In this document: in pieces, positions 13,701 through 25,300 of the stretch
Layout of the letters: every line of letters begins with the position of its first letter
Numbering within the stretch: the first letter of the stretch is position 1
Source: Psoroptes ovis
Lineage: Eukaryota > Arthropoda > Arachnida > Sarcoptiformes > Psoroptidae
DNA length: 64,000 nucleotides
Reading direction: 5' to 3'
Assembly: GCA_002943765.1 (NCBI GenBank)
Contig: PQWQ01000007.1
Span: 870,501-934,500 of the forward strand
Translations under genes and position numbers: made by a program
Notes under the pieces: generated by a model
Databases searched by the model: none
What the model was told of the DNA's origin: nothing
What the model saw: the letters and a program-made list of their open reading frames with translations, nothing else

Positions 13701-16444
13701 GGCTGAAAATGGTCTACGTAATCGACAACAAATTTTAGAAGTTTCACGCTTAATGTTAAGAGTTGATAAAAGCTCGCAGCGAATACAATTGATTGATATA
13801 ATAATGTCTACGACTGAATTAGCATTTTTACGTCTTTTCATCGATTATCATGGCCTTCGTATTATTTGGGGTTGGATGATCGAAGCTGAAACTGTTGATC
13901 TCAAAGCACGTTTGCTAGAGTTATTAGAAGTATTACCGATAACGAATCGAACAATAATTCAAGATTGTAAGGTATTGGAGGTTGTTGAAAGATGGGCAGC
14001 AGTCGATAGTCCTGAATGGCAGCAACATTTGAATATTGATGTTGGTAATAATACTAATAATAATAATAATAATGAACATGATGAAAATTTGGCCGATATA
14101 AAACAACAAACAAACAATGATGATCATTCATCTCAAACATCATCATCGCTGCAAGAAGAAGTGAAAAATGAATCGAATGACAACAATGATTCAACTAATA
14201 ATGAAATTGATAATCAAAGTTCTCAAACATCTAGCTCTAATGTTGTAAATATCAAGAAAGAATTGAATGATGATAGCCCAAAACCTAAAACAAAAACTGA
14301 TTTGTCAAAATTATCCGGGAAAATTGTGATAAAAAGTAAAACCAAATCCGATACAACAACCGCTTCATCGACAGTGAATCAGCAAGAAAAAACCAAAGTA
14401 ACCATTGGATTTCTTGCTCAAAAATTATTAAACAGTTGGAAAGATTTGAAAGAAATATTCAGAATACCACGTCTTGAACGTGAAAAACGACGAGATGATG
14501 AAGCTGAAGCTGATCGTAAAACAAAAGAAGAAGAAGAACGTCGTTCAAATGGTTCATCATATATTCATAATAATGACAAACGATCATTCGATGATAGTCA
14601 AGATGATGATGGTTATAATAATACTATATCAGGTATTCTTGGCAATAAACGTCGTTGTATTAAAAATTTGACTAATCGTCGAACAACTTTGATGATGCGA
14701 TCACAGCAGCAACAATTCAGAAATGATTCAAATACAAATCCACCTACATTCCATTTGAATTCGGTTAATCAAAATTCATCATCACCAAAACTGTCCAAAG
14801 AAGAGGCTAGAAAACAATTTGTCATGAATTTAGTGCAAGATGATTATGCGAAAGCTTTGAATGAATACAATGAACAAATGAAATTATACAGGGAAAGTAT
14901 TGCGAATAGAACTAACGAAATAGCCAGTATGATGTCAAATCCTGAACTGATTCAACAGTATTTAGCAGCAACACTGCAACAAACCAGCAATCAAATGTTG
15001 CTGCCACCATTTCCTTTGCAAAATCATAATATTATCAACGCTGAAAGTGTTGAAAATCAATTATTATATCAAATTCCACCTCAACAACCGATTGATTACC
15101 TCATCAGTGATACCACTCAAATACAACCACCATTACAAGATTTAAGTTATGAACAATTGCCTTATGATTCATATGATGATGCTAATTATGAAGAAATCTA
15201 TGAGCTCAAAGATTTAATGCCTAAATATGAAAGTCCATTAATACAATTGGTCGGTTCAAATGATAACAATGGTACCAATAATAATCAATCAACACTCAAT
15301 AACAAAAGTAGTTATGATTCACAGCAATACACTTATGATAACATTCCTCCTGAAGCTATCGATAATGTTGATTTTAATCAAATAAAATTCGAAGATGATA
15401 ACTGTTTTGAAAGCATGGAAAAACGAATGTTTGATGAAATATATCCTCAACCGGGTATATTTTTCATCACAAAAGATTCAAAGACATATTATTTTCCAAT
15501 TCCAAATGATTTGTCTGATGGTGCTATAAATGTAAAGGAAAACATTACCGAACCATTACCGATATCATTTACAAAAACTCTGCCAGATCAAAAAAACTTG
15601 TCATATGATTGGAAATCAGCATCTCATAATGGACATTATTATTATTATAATCATCGTAAACAAATAAAACAATGGCATCCACCGCAAGATAATCAAATTG
15701 ATAATTATTATGGTGATATTAATAATTTTAATACAGATATTGACATGAGTCTATTCAATAGTAATAACAACAATAGTAATGATAATTTACAATTATGTGA
15801 TAAATATAGTCATCCATCTGCATCATCATCACCATCATCAAGTTCATTAATTATGAATAATAATAATAATAATAATTCAAAAAAAGATTTAAACAATATA
15901 TCAACGATTGGTGGCACAACTGAAATGCCAGCCGATGAAATTAAACGTACAAAAGAATCATCGAAGCGTACACGTGAACATTTTCGTTATAAAATTTCAC
16001 AATTTATTGTAAAATGTTTAAATCCATATATGAGAAGTTCATGTACCAAAGGACGTATTGTAAATAGTAATGATTTTAAGAATTTAGCTCGAAAGGTAAG
16101 TCATTTTAATTTCTCTCGCAATTTATATTCAATCGGATTAATTCATTCATTTATTTCAATTACAATTATTCTAGTTGACGCATACGATTGTTGAAAAAGA
16201 ATTGAAACAAGTAAAAAGTAGTAAAGATTTACATTTTTCCGATTCAGTCAAACATAAAACAAAAGATTTCATCAAACGACACATGTCACAATTTTGTCCT
16301 GTTTATAAACCTGAATCATCATCATCATCCTCTTATAGTCGTCTATCAACAAATTGTTTAGATACATCACAATCAGATATATCACCATCGATACAATCTC
16401 AACAAACAGCTGCAACAAATTCAAGCCCATTATATGATGGATAA
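10721..16444 (+). CDS. SETD2: Histone H3K36 methyltransferase SETD2/Set2
   Basis: Nine coding exons read in one phase: 10721-10782, 10852-12459, 12530-12710, 12782-12858, 12914-13115, 13181-13278, 13346-13622, 13684-16095 and 16175-16444, for about 1,728 residues. Order of parts: a low-complexity N-terminus with an AT-hook-like GRRGRKPKK near residue 210 and Lys/Ser-rich tracts; the AWS Cys cluster (VCDC, CGDDCLNRMLMIEC, CSNKRFQR); the SET domain (KKGWGLKA, NHSCEPNS, FDYQFQRYG); the post-SET CFCESKSCRG; the SETD2-specific helix LLNSWKDLKEIFRIPR; a WW domain (DWKSASHNGHYYYYNH); and a C-terminal SRI domain (RYKISQFIVKCLNPY) that in the family binds the phosphorylated RNA polymerase II tail. The enzyme trimethylates H3K36 during elongation. 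The N-terminus is far shorter than in vertebrates, closer to other invertebrates. Internal Asn/Asp/Gln runs are frequent. Confidence 0.95.
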
Positions 16445-16974
16445 ATGTATTGAATTGAATGTACTCTAACCTGTTGTATCATACGAGATTATAATTTTGA
16501 CATTTATAAATTTTATGCATTCACACTTGAGCACACAAACATGAATATTTGTAAATTCAAAAAACATTTATATATTCCTTAAATGAGAAGAGACAAAATG
16601 ATTTATTATTTTTCTTTTTTTTGTGATATTTATTTTAATTTTTTTGTTCATCATTTGTATTCTATTGTATTCAATCATCATCTTCATCATCTTCATCATT
16701 ATTTTTAGCAGACAAACATTCACATGTTCACACACCTCATATACAAATCATTTATATAAAACTCATTATTTGTATTTGAATAATGTTCATTAATTATTAT
16801 TATAATCATCAACATTGATCAACTCAAAATTATCGAAGACAAAGCAGACATTTTTTTTTGTTTCCATAATTTTATTGATGACAATTCTGTCAATTTTAAA
16901 TAATTGAAAATATATACAAAATAATAATAATAATGATTGTGAAATTATTTGATTATTGTCGATGCCTTTGGTCA
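16445..16974. other. Convergent 3' intergenic between SETD2 and TSSK-like kinase
   Basis: About 530 bp between two stop codons facing each other. It should hold both 3' UTRs. I see no coding frame or structured RNA. Confidence 0.7.
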
Positions 16975-17847
16975 TTATTTTCCTTTACGTAAAATCCATG
17001 GATGTTGTAATGATTCACTGATTGGCCAACGTAAATTTTCATCGACAGCAAAAAATCTTTCTTGAAAATTTCTTAAATCCGATGGAAAACGTTTAATGTA
17101 ACGTGTACGAATATAATCACGATCAGTTTGTTCTAAAAGCATTTTTTTCGAATCACCAAAATGAAATGGAAATTTATTGTTTAACATACAAAATAATGTA
17201 ACACCCATTGCCCATACATCGGCAGCGAATGCATTATATGGTTTACGTGCAACAATTTGTGGACTATAATATGGTTCAGTACCGCAAAATGTTTCCGAAT
17301 AAATTACACGATCATTTTCACAATCATAACTTTCTTTAGCGAAACCAAAATCAGTCAATTTGGCCATATTATTGTGTAATAAAATATTATCAATTTTAAT
17401 ATCACGATGTGCTATTCTTAGTTCATCATGTATATAACATAATGCATTCGATACTTGTGTAAACCAATAACACGTTAATGGTTCAGAAATGGGACCATTT
17501 TTGTGTAAATAGCTAGTAATATCGCCACCATTTGCATATTCCATGAAAATATAAATTTTATGATTTGCTCTAATTATATCATGTATACAGATTACGTTCT
17601 CGTGTTTAATGCCGATCAATGCGGCCAATTCTCTTGGTAAAAATTTTTGTTTAAATTTATCACCAACTTTATCTAAATCCATAACTTTGACGGCAACCAA
17701 TTCACCAGTTTTCGTATTACTACCTTTATATACTTGACCAAATGCACCTTCATTCAGTTTTTTATCAACTGCATAACCTTTTCGACGAAATACTGCATTA
17801 GTTTTTGGATCTAAACGTATTGTTTCAGTGGCTTTAGGTGTTGTCAT
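16975..17847 (-). CDS. Testis-specific serine/threonine kinase (TSSK) family-like protein
   Basis: One uninterrupted exon of 290 residues, almost all kinase domain. Visible motifs: glycine loop LNEGAFG (31-37), VAVK lysine (K54), helix-C glutamate in PREL (E73), HRDIKIDN (147-154) and DFG (166-168). The compact, intronless form, the KLTDFGFAK stretch and the C-terminus ending just after the last kinase subdomain (HPWILRKGK) suggest the TSSK branch of the CaMK group, which in other animals acts in sperm development. Two departures are notable: the first glycine of the loop is Asn, and the APE motif reads SPQ (195-197). The catalytic Lys, Asp and DFG are intact, so activity remains plausible. 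The single-exon form among intron-rich neighbours suggests an old retrocopy. Another CaMK-like subfamily cannot be excluded. Confidence 0.78.
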   Translation of the reverse strand: MTTPKATETIRLDPKTNAVFRRKGYAVDKKLNEGAFGQVYKGSNTKTGELVAVKVMDLDKVGDKFKQKFLPRELAALIGIKHENVICIHDIIRANHKIYIFMEYANGGDITSYLHKNGPISEPLTCYWFTQVSNALCYIHDELRIAHRDIKIDNILLHNNMAKLTDFGFAKESYDCENDRVIYSETFCGTEPYYSPQIVARKPYNAFAADVWAMGVTLFCMLNNKFPFHFGDSKKMLLEQTDRDYIRTRYIKRFPSDLRNFQERFFAVDENLRWPISESLQHPWILRKGK

Positions 17848-17983
17848 TTAATTATTATCATAGAAAAACAAAATAAATTTATAAAAATTATCCACCGATT
17901 TCATTTTATAAATTATTAACAAACTATTTATAATATAAATTCAAATTCTTAAATTCTAGAATCATTAATATGATTGAATGAAT

Positions 17984-19355
17984 TTTTGTCGATTTTTTCA
18001 AAAATTTTGTCGATGTATACCCTTAGATTTTTTCGAAATTTTGAAAAAAGATGGCGATATATAGCTTTGTATTTTTTCGATTTTTTGAAAAATTTTGACG
18101 ATGGATAGCCTTAGATTTTTTCGAAAAATTCGAAAATTTTGACGGTGGATAGCCTTAGATTTTTTCGAAAAATTCGAAAATTTTGTCGATGGATAGCCTT
18201 AGATTTTTTCGATTTTTTCAAAAATTTTCACGATGGATAGCCTTAGATTTTTTCGAAATTTTGAAAAAAGATGGCGATATATAGCTTTGTATTTTTTCGA
18301 TTTTTTGAAAAATTTTGACGATGGATAGCCTTAGATTTTTTCGATTTTTTGAAAAATTTTGACGGTGGATAGCCTTAGATTTTTTCGAAAAATTCGAAAA
18401 TTTTGTCGATAGATAGCCTTAGATTTTTTCGATTTTTTGAAAAATTTTGTCGATAGATAGCCTTATATTTTTTCGATTTTTTGAAAAATTTTGACGATGG
18501 ATAGCCTTAGATTTTTTCGAATAATTCGAAAATTTTCACGTACTATAGTCTTAGATTTTTTCGGTTTTTGAAAAATTTCCACGTACTATACCTTTAGATT
18601 TTTTCGATTTTTTGAAAAATTTTGTCGATAGATAGCCTTATATTTTTTCGAAAAATTCGAAAATTTTGTCGATAGATAGCCTTAGATTTTTTCGAAAAAT
18701 TCGAAAATTTTGTCGATAGATAGCCTTAGATTTTTTCGAAAAATTCGAAAATTTTGTCGATAGATAGCCTTAGATTTTTTAGATTTTTTGAAAAATTTTG
18801 ACGATGGATAGCCTTAGATTTTTTCGAATAATTCGAAAATTTTCACGTACTATAGTCTTAGATTTTTTCGGTTTTTGAAAAATTTCCACGTACTATACCT
18901 TTAGATTTTTTCGATTTTTTGAAAAATTTTGTCGATAGATAGCCTTATATTTTTTCGAAAAATTCGAAAATTTTGACGATGGATAGCCTTAGATTTTTTC
19001 GATTTTTTCAAAAATTTTGTCGATGCATAGTCTTAGATTTTTTCGGAAAATTCAAAAATTTTGACGATGGATAGCCTTAGATTTTTTCGAAAAATTTCCA
19101 CGTACTATAACCTTAGATTTTTTCGATTTTTTGAAAAATTTTGTCGATAGATAGCCTTAGATTTTTTCGAAAAATTCGAAAATTTTGACGATGGATAGCC
19201 TTAGATTTTTTCGATTTTTTGAAAAATTTCCACGTGCTATAACCTTAGATTTTTTCGATTTTTTCAAAAATTTTGACGATGTATAGTCTTAGATTTTTTC
19301 GAAAAATTCAATAATTTCGAAAAAATTGGAAAGACCATAGCCTTAGTTTTTTAAT
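17984..19355. repeat. AT-rich minisatellite, 44-bp unit, with higher-order structure
   Basis: About thirty tandem units of roughly 44 bp, each containing GATAGCCTTAGATTTTTTCG followed by either a TTCGAAAAATTCGAA-like palindromic arm or a TTCGATTTTTTGAAAAATT variant. A block containing AGATGGCGATATATAGC recurs exactly 220 bp apart (18051 and 18271, five units). A block containing CACGTACTATAGTC recurs 307 bp apart (about 18537 and 18844, seven units less one base). It lies just upstream of the TSSK-like start and downstream of the Rab35 3' end. No reading frame is maintained. Confidence 0.95.
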
Positions 19356-19847
19356 TTAAATTTAAGAAATTAAAAAAAATTAATCAATTCCAAATGAAAA
19401 TGTTTGGAATATATTATTGATAATTAAAAAATACATTGAAAAATATTCATGCCGAATGAAACAGAAATGAAAATTTATGAAAAACAAAATTACATAATCA
19501 CATTAATTTTCAATCATGAAAATAATAATTTGATTTCAATGTTTGAAATGATGATGAACGAGCGGTTTAATGCCCCTATACCATTCTTTTATAGGGGAGT
19601 GATAAATAATTCCAATCACAAGATTTCAATGTTTGTATATGAATAAATAATAAAGTTCCGATCATTTGTGTACGGGTTCATCAAATGGGATTGTGAATGA
19701 AAGAAAATAAAATATATACTGATCATTTAAATTCATTTAAAAAATTTGATTGATTGATTTGTGAACAATATTTTTGTTTTGGATGAGATATAATATGATT
19801 ATATTTAAAAAAATATCAAATAATAATAATTCACAATAATAATATTT
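19356..19847. other. Spacer between minisatellite and Rab35 3' end
   Basis: AT-rich DNA of about 490 bp, presumably including the Rab35 3' UTR on the minus strand. A 65-codon ATG frame at 19449-19646 has no recognisable features. Confidence 0.6.
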
Positions 19848-20698
19848 TCAACAACATTTTTTCCGAGATTTAAAACCATTATTTTTTCCAGCTATTTTAA
19901 TATTATTTTTATCATTATTCTGTTGTTTACTTAATTGTTCTTTTTTTGTTTTTAAAACCATTTTAGTAATGGCTAAAAACATTTCATCAACATTTATATT
20001 TTCTTTGGCACTTGTTTCAAATAGCTGTATTTTCATTAATTCAGCAATACGTTGAGCATCTTTTGTCAATACTACTTTCAGGCTTGGATCATCATTTTTA
20101 TTGCCAACTATTATTCATATATATATTTTTGATATTCAATATGGAATGAGGAAAATAATTAATGATGAATCAAATCAATGATCAATTCAAAAAAATGAGA
20201 GAGAAAAACTTACCTAAAATTTTATTCTCTACTTCACAATTTTGTTCAATTTCTTGTAGCCATCGACTTATATTATGAAAACTATCACCATTCGTAACAT
20301 CATATACAATTATAACACCATGTGCACCACGATAATATCTGGAAAAATGAAATTTTTTGATTAATTTCGATGAATTATAAGCAACAAAAATTGGAAAAAA
20401 TTACGTTGAGGTAATTGTACGAAATCTTTCTTGACCGGCTGTATCCCATATCTGTAGCTTTACACGTTCATTATCGATTTCGATTGTACGTATTTTAAAA
20501 TCAACACCAATTGTTGATATATATGTACCGGAAAATGTATTATCAGCAAAACGTAATAATAAACTACTTTTACCAACACCTATGAAAATAATTATTTAAT
20601 AAAAATTAAAATTATTCATCACATACAAACACAAACATACCACTATCACCAATTATTAATAATTTAAATAAATGATCATAATCTTTACGATCAGCCAT
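19848..20698 (-). CDS. Rab35: Small GTPase Rab35
   Basis: Four exons on the minus strand (20641-20698, 20405-20579, 20214-20338, 19848-20107) join to a 205-residue protein. The start is MADRKDYDHLFKLLIIGDSG, followed by the P-loop GDSGVGKSS, switch I with STIGVDFKIRT, WDTAGQERFRTITSTYYRGA, NKNDDP and ETSAKENINVDEMF. The C-terminus ends Lys-Lys-Cys-Cys after a Lys/Gln-rich tail, giving a double-Cys geranylgeranylation site. The YDHLFKLL start and the GVDFKIRT and NKNDDP segments place it with Rab35 rather than Rab1 or Rab8. The family recycles endosomal cargo to the plasma membrane and acts in cytokinesis and actin control. Its start is 634 bp from the divergent mL50 start, so the two promoters are probably separate but close. 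Confidence 0.92.
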
Positions 20699-21332
20699 TT
20701 AAGAATTAAAAATATTCAAATGAATGATTATTGATCGATGAATAGTGTATGAGTTATTGAATTCATTAAAGGTCTAAGAGAATTAATTGATTGAAGATCA
20801 AAGCATATGTTACGTATGTATAATTTCAATATCAAAATAAGAAAGCCTTTGAATAATTCTCAATAAATTGATTATTTATTGAATAATTCAATTGTAAAAA
20901 AAACAAATGAATGAATAAATGAAAAAATTAAGAATAAAATCTTTTTTGAAATTTCATTTGTTTTGTAGGTCGTCGATGAAGATAATTTTTTTAAAATGAA
21001 TGATGGTAATAATTATACTACACACAATACAATACAATAATTGTTGCAGTTTTATCAAATAAGATATTTTCACTTTTATTATTTTATTTATTTAAAAAAA
21101 TGATAAAAGAAAAGAGGTGAGGTGTTTATTTATTTATTTTTTTTTTTAAATAAATAAAAAAGATAGAAATCATAAAAATTGGTAATATACACTTTTTTTT
21201 TTTGCCACACCGATTATCATTCATTGGAAAGTTAAAATAGTCGATTGTGTAGTACCTATTCGGGTGAAAATAGTTGACAATTTTTTTTTAAATGTGTTCG
21301 TTTTTTTTGTAAACAATCAATTTCAATTTTCA
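20699..21332. other. Divergent intergenic region between Rab35 and mL50
   Basis: AT-rich promoter-sized spacer for two divergent genes, with T-runs near 21138 and 21192. No coding exon or defined element seen. Confidence 0.65.
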
Positions 21333-22217
21333 ATGATGACCAATTTAAAAGTTTTACAATTTTTATTCTGCAAGCATTTTTCAGCCGCTAAAAATGGTTT
21401 AAATTTTACTACGATACGTTCATTAGCAAATTATATTGTTAATGAAAAAGGTGAAAAAATTGTTGTCAGTACACGTACCAGTATTCGATCGAAACGTGAA
21501 AAATGGCAAAATGTAGCCCCGATGGAATATGAAAAAGTAATACGTAAAATTAGAGAAATTGAATGGGATGATTGTTTACATACGGATCCAGAACAAGCAA
21601 AGCAAACAGCTTTGAATAAATATGAACAATTAGCCAATAGTTTACAGATGTCTGGGTATGCAAAGAAGTGTTTCATTACTTAAATAGATTAATTCTATCC
21701 TTTATATTTTAGATTTTGTCGAGATAAAAAACCATATCAACCACCTGAAAATACGAATGAAATTATTGATGAAATAAGTCGTCTAGTTTGTCAAGGACCA
21801 TCGAAAGTATTTGCCAATGATTATGAAAAATTCAAGGTACAATTATTTTACCATTATTTAAAATTGTATTGATGATTTTTCTCATTCAAGTTCTTGACCG
21901 AGTGTCAGCAAAGATTCGATCATGAAGTAACCAATTCTGAATTATATCGAATGAATACAGTCGATGATGTACGTGAATATTATTTAACACCAGTACGTGG
22001 TCGTTCAAAATATAATGTCTGGTCATCGGATAAATTATCATCAAATTTACCAACCAATTTGAATCTAATACCAGAGCCTATTCGATTCAATCCGAAAACC
22101 GATACATTTTTCGGCGGTGTCAATGCATTTCCAGGTTCAACACCGCAAGTCACCGGATTGAGAGCAAAGAAAAAATATCCACAAATTGAAGATAATTTTG
22201 TTTGGCCTGATGTTTAA
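21333..22217 (+). CDS. mRpL50: Mitochondrial large-ribosomal-subunit protein mL50
   Basis: Three exons (21333-21655, 21713-21836, 21891-22217) give about 257 residues. The N-terminus MMTNLKVLQFLFCKHFSAAK is basic, hydrophobic and free of acidic residues, as expected of a mitochondrial presequence. The conserved part runs from RDKKPYQPPE through a helical region (FLTECQQRFDHEVTNSELYRM), a VDDVREYYLTPV segment and LPTNLNLI, which match the mL50 fold. The family is a component of the mitoribosome large subunit. I chose the ATG at 21333 because it opens the presequence-like stretch; an in-frame ATG at 21264 would add 23 residues. The protein is longer than the human homologue at both ends. Its stop is 85 bp from the hobbit stop on the opposite strand. 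Confidence 0.82.
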
Positions 22218-22222
22218 ATAAA
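22217..22222 (+). terminator. mL50 polyadenylation signal AATAAA
   Basis: AATAAA starts on the last base of the mL50 stop codon, an unusually compact arrangement. Confidence 0.6.
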
Positions 22223-22237
22223 AACAAAAAATAGTCA

Positions 22238-22243
22238 TTTATT
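22238..22243 (-). terminator. BLTP2/hobbit polyadenylation signal AATAAA
   Basis: TTTATT on the plus strand reads AATAAA on the minus strand, 60 bp past the hobbit stop. Cleavage 10-30 nt downstream would fall in or beside the mL50 stop codon. Confidence 0.5.
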
Positions 22244-22302
22244 TGCTCTTTAGTTTTCAAAATGTTTAAAGATAGAATAAATTTACTAAGTACATTGTTT
22301 TC

Positions 22303-25300
22303 TCATTTTTTACCACCAAACGATAATATCGATTTGGTGCGTGAACTTTTTTGCTGTGGTACAACAATATTTCCTAACAGTATTCTTGCTTTATCTTCAT
22401 CTTCAGTATTTTGATTTTGTTGTACTAATGATTGATTTTGTTTTTTATCCGGTTCAATCGATGGTTTTGATTTCGAAATATGAAATTTATGTTTCAATGC
22501 TTGTGACAATAGTACACGTTTTGAATCACTTTTTAATGCCATCAACAGATCTAACCATGTCCATGTACGATTATGATATTCAATTGTTGGTAGCAATAGA
22601 TAAACATCATGTAAATCTTCAAGATTTTTATTTTTATTACCTTTATAACTGATTTTTATCGGTACTTCAGGTATTTTAATGTAAACAAATGTTTGATTTT
22701 TCGATGCACGTTCACGCATTTTTTCAATATGTGTAATCTCTTTGACCATTTTTGAATTGTTGATCAATGGAAAATTGTATGAAGATAAGGAATTCGGTAA
22801 TGATGTCAAACTTTCATCACGTTTTAAATGTGCTGGAGTTTTTTTAGTTTTCAATTTGGAATATGTTGTTGACGATGAAACTGCTGTATTTGAACTAATC
22901 ATCGACATTGTATCAGCATCAGGTGTGATTGTTTCATTTGAATTAGATTGTGGTTGCTGTTGTTGTGATGAAGTAGATGGTGACGCTGAGACTGGTACCG
23001 TTTCAGAATTACGATCAGGAAAGAAAAATTTCAACATTTTTTTGAAGAAAGCATATGTCAAACCGACTGTCAATGGTATGACATTTACTTCTAAATGTTC
23101 TTTGACTGCTATACCACCGACAGGTGCACGTTCAATACAAAGTATTCTCAATGCACGATTACGATCGACAGGCATGTTTGGCTGCAATTCAGTAGGCTGT
23201 AAAACATCTCTATAAGCTTGATTCGGTATCATATTTTGGACACGTATGTAGCCCAGTTCAAATGAATGCTCGACTGAATCATCATTTTTGCTAACTTTGG
23301 TGTAAAGAAAATTATTCAATTCAAGATCAGCCAAGCCTAATTGACCATCAGAATCTGTCAGTCGCCAACGTGCTTGCCGAAAGCAAACTTCATTACGTCT
23401 AATGACTTGTGCCATGAATGGTACACGTGATTCTTGTGCAGCTACTTGTCTCTCTTTGGTTTTCATGGCAATCAATTGTGCTTCTTTATAACAATTAATC
23501 ATAATACTTAGATTTTCTGATTCAACATTCAATTCTCGTTTACATTTTTCTAATTCAGCTTCAATTTCTTGATATTTAATCCAATCTTCTTGATAATGTG
23601 GATTATGCTGTGCTTGATTGATTTTCTTATCAAGTATAAAACTTTCTTTTTCCAATAATTTCATTTTACTAAGTAATGAACGAACTTTTTCTTGCAATTC
23701 CGATATTGGTCCACGTTGTTCTTCCAATGAATTCAGCTGCATACTGAATCTGATTCGTTGTTGTTTGTCATAGATTTCTTTTTTATGTGGTTCAACATAT
23801 AACAATAAATTATTGACTAGATCCATTATCATTGCATATTGTTGTGAATTTGTAGATATTTCGAGATTATCATGTGTCAATGTAAATGTATCAACAGCTA
23901 TTTCACGATCCCATGGTTCCAGTGGTAAAAGATCATCATCTTCTGGTAATGGTGGCACTGATTCATAGTTATTAGGGTCAGCATTTTCACCATAACTTGC
24001 GTAGAAAAATTTACATCGACATCGGGATACGATTCGTTGCAATTGAATCGGCACAGTGTTTACCGATTCATTACAAGTAGATCCACCTGCTTCAGAATTG
24101 ACAACACCACCAACACTACGGCCGCTGCCGACTAAATCAGGAATCTCGGCAATTTCTTTATCGACCGGTTCTTCAATATCATCCAAATCAAGCCATGTGA
24201 TTTGATAGATTTTCAAACCGCCAGCATCAACCGTTGCATAATATTGCATACATTCTAACGATCCTTGCCATGTTGTCTTTGAGTATAGAATTCTATTCTT
24301 CCAAACTGGTCGATGAATTCGTTGCATAATTTGTGCTTTGGCAGCACTTACAATAACATAGCCATCAGTTTCACAACCACGTAGAACAACTTGTGAATTG
24401 ACCAATTCAATTAACCAATTATCCAATAGGACATCATTACCTTGACATGCTTCAACACCATAAAGTTGTTGTTTATCATTAATACCTTTTTCAATTTGTT
24501 CCGTATCAACAATATTTTCACAAGATTCACTTTCTGAAATTAATTTTTGTAGCATATTTGCAGCATTACCTTTGGATAATACATATGGACTAGATTGTTT
24601 ATTATTATGATGATGGTGATGATGATGATGATGATGATGGTTATGTTGTGAATGTTGATTATAATCAGACTGATTTTTCGATGGTGTAGTATTCAATTGA
24701 TCTTTGAATAAACGTAATGCTTCGGTCGATAGATTACGTTTCAATAGTTGTGTCTTGAAATATGAATCAAATAAACTAATAACAATATCACGATTATCTT
24801 TGGTCCATGCACCTTTCAAATCATGCACCACTACACGATGTGTTGGACTTGGACCATCTTCTTGGACTTGAATATTTTGCGGTATTTTTGTTTCACGATT
24901 ATATGTTACTTTTTGTACATTTAACAATGATACTGATCCAGTTCCTTGTGCTTTATACAATTCAATATCAACATTTGATAATTCTGAATTCATATAAATG
25001 GTTTCCCATAATGGTTTTGGTCTATCAATGATGAATAAGAATTAACTAAGTAATCAATCATTTTATAAGAAAATACCTGTGTATTAGATTGTCATTGATT
25101 TTAATGAATGTTTGTGCATGCTGGGCACTATGCGAAAGATTTGAACTACGAATTTTAAAACCACGATTTTTATTGAATGATGACCAATATGTTACCTGGT
25201 GATTGCAATCAAAAATATCAATCAAATATACAGTGAAATTCATTGAATGAATGTATACCTCTAATTTTTGCAAATAAATTGTCAAACGTATCGATTTGAA

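Noticed and set aside
18100..19300. Heat-shock-element array in the minisatellite
   Set aside because: The GAA and TTC blocks do not have the two-base spacing of a heat-shock element.
18000..19340. CRISPR-like array
   Set aside because: Units are directly adjacent with no unique spacers and the DNA is eukaryotic; it is a minisatellite.
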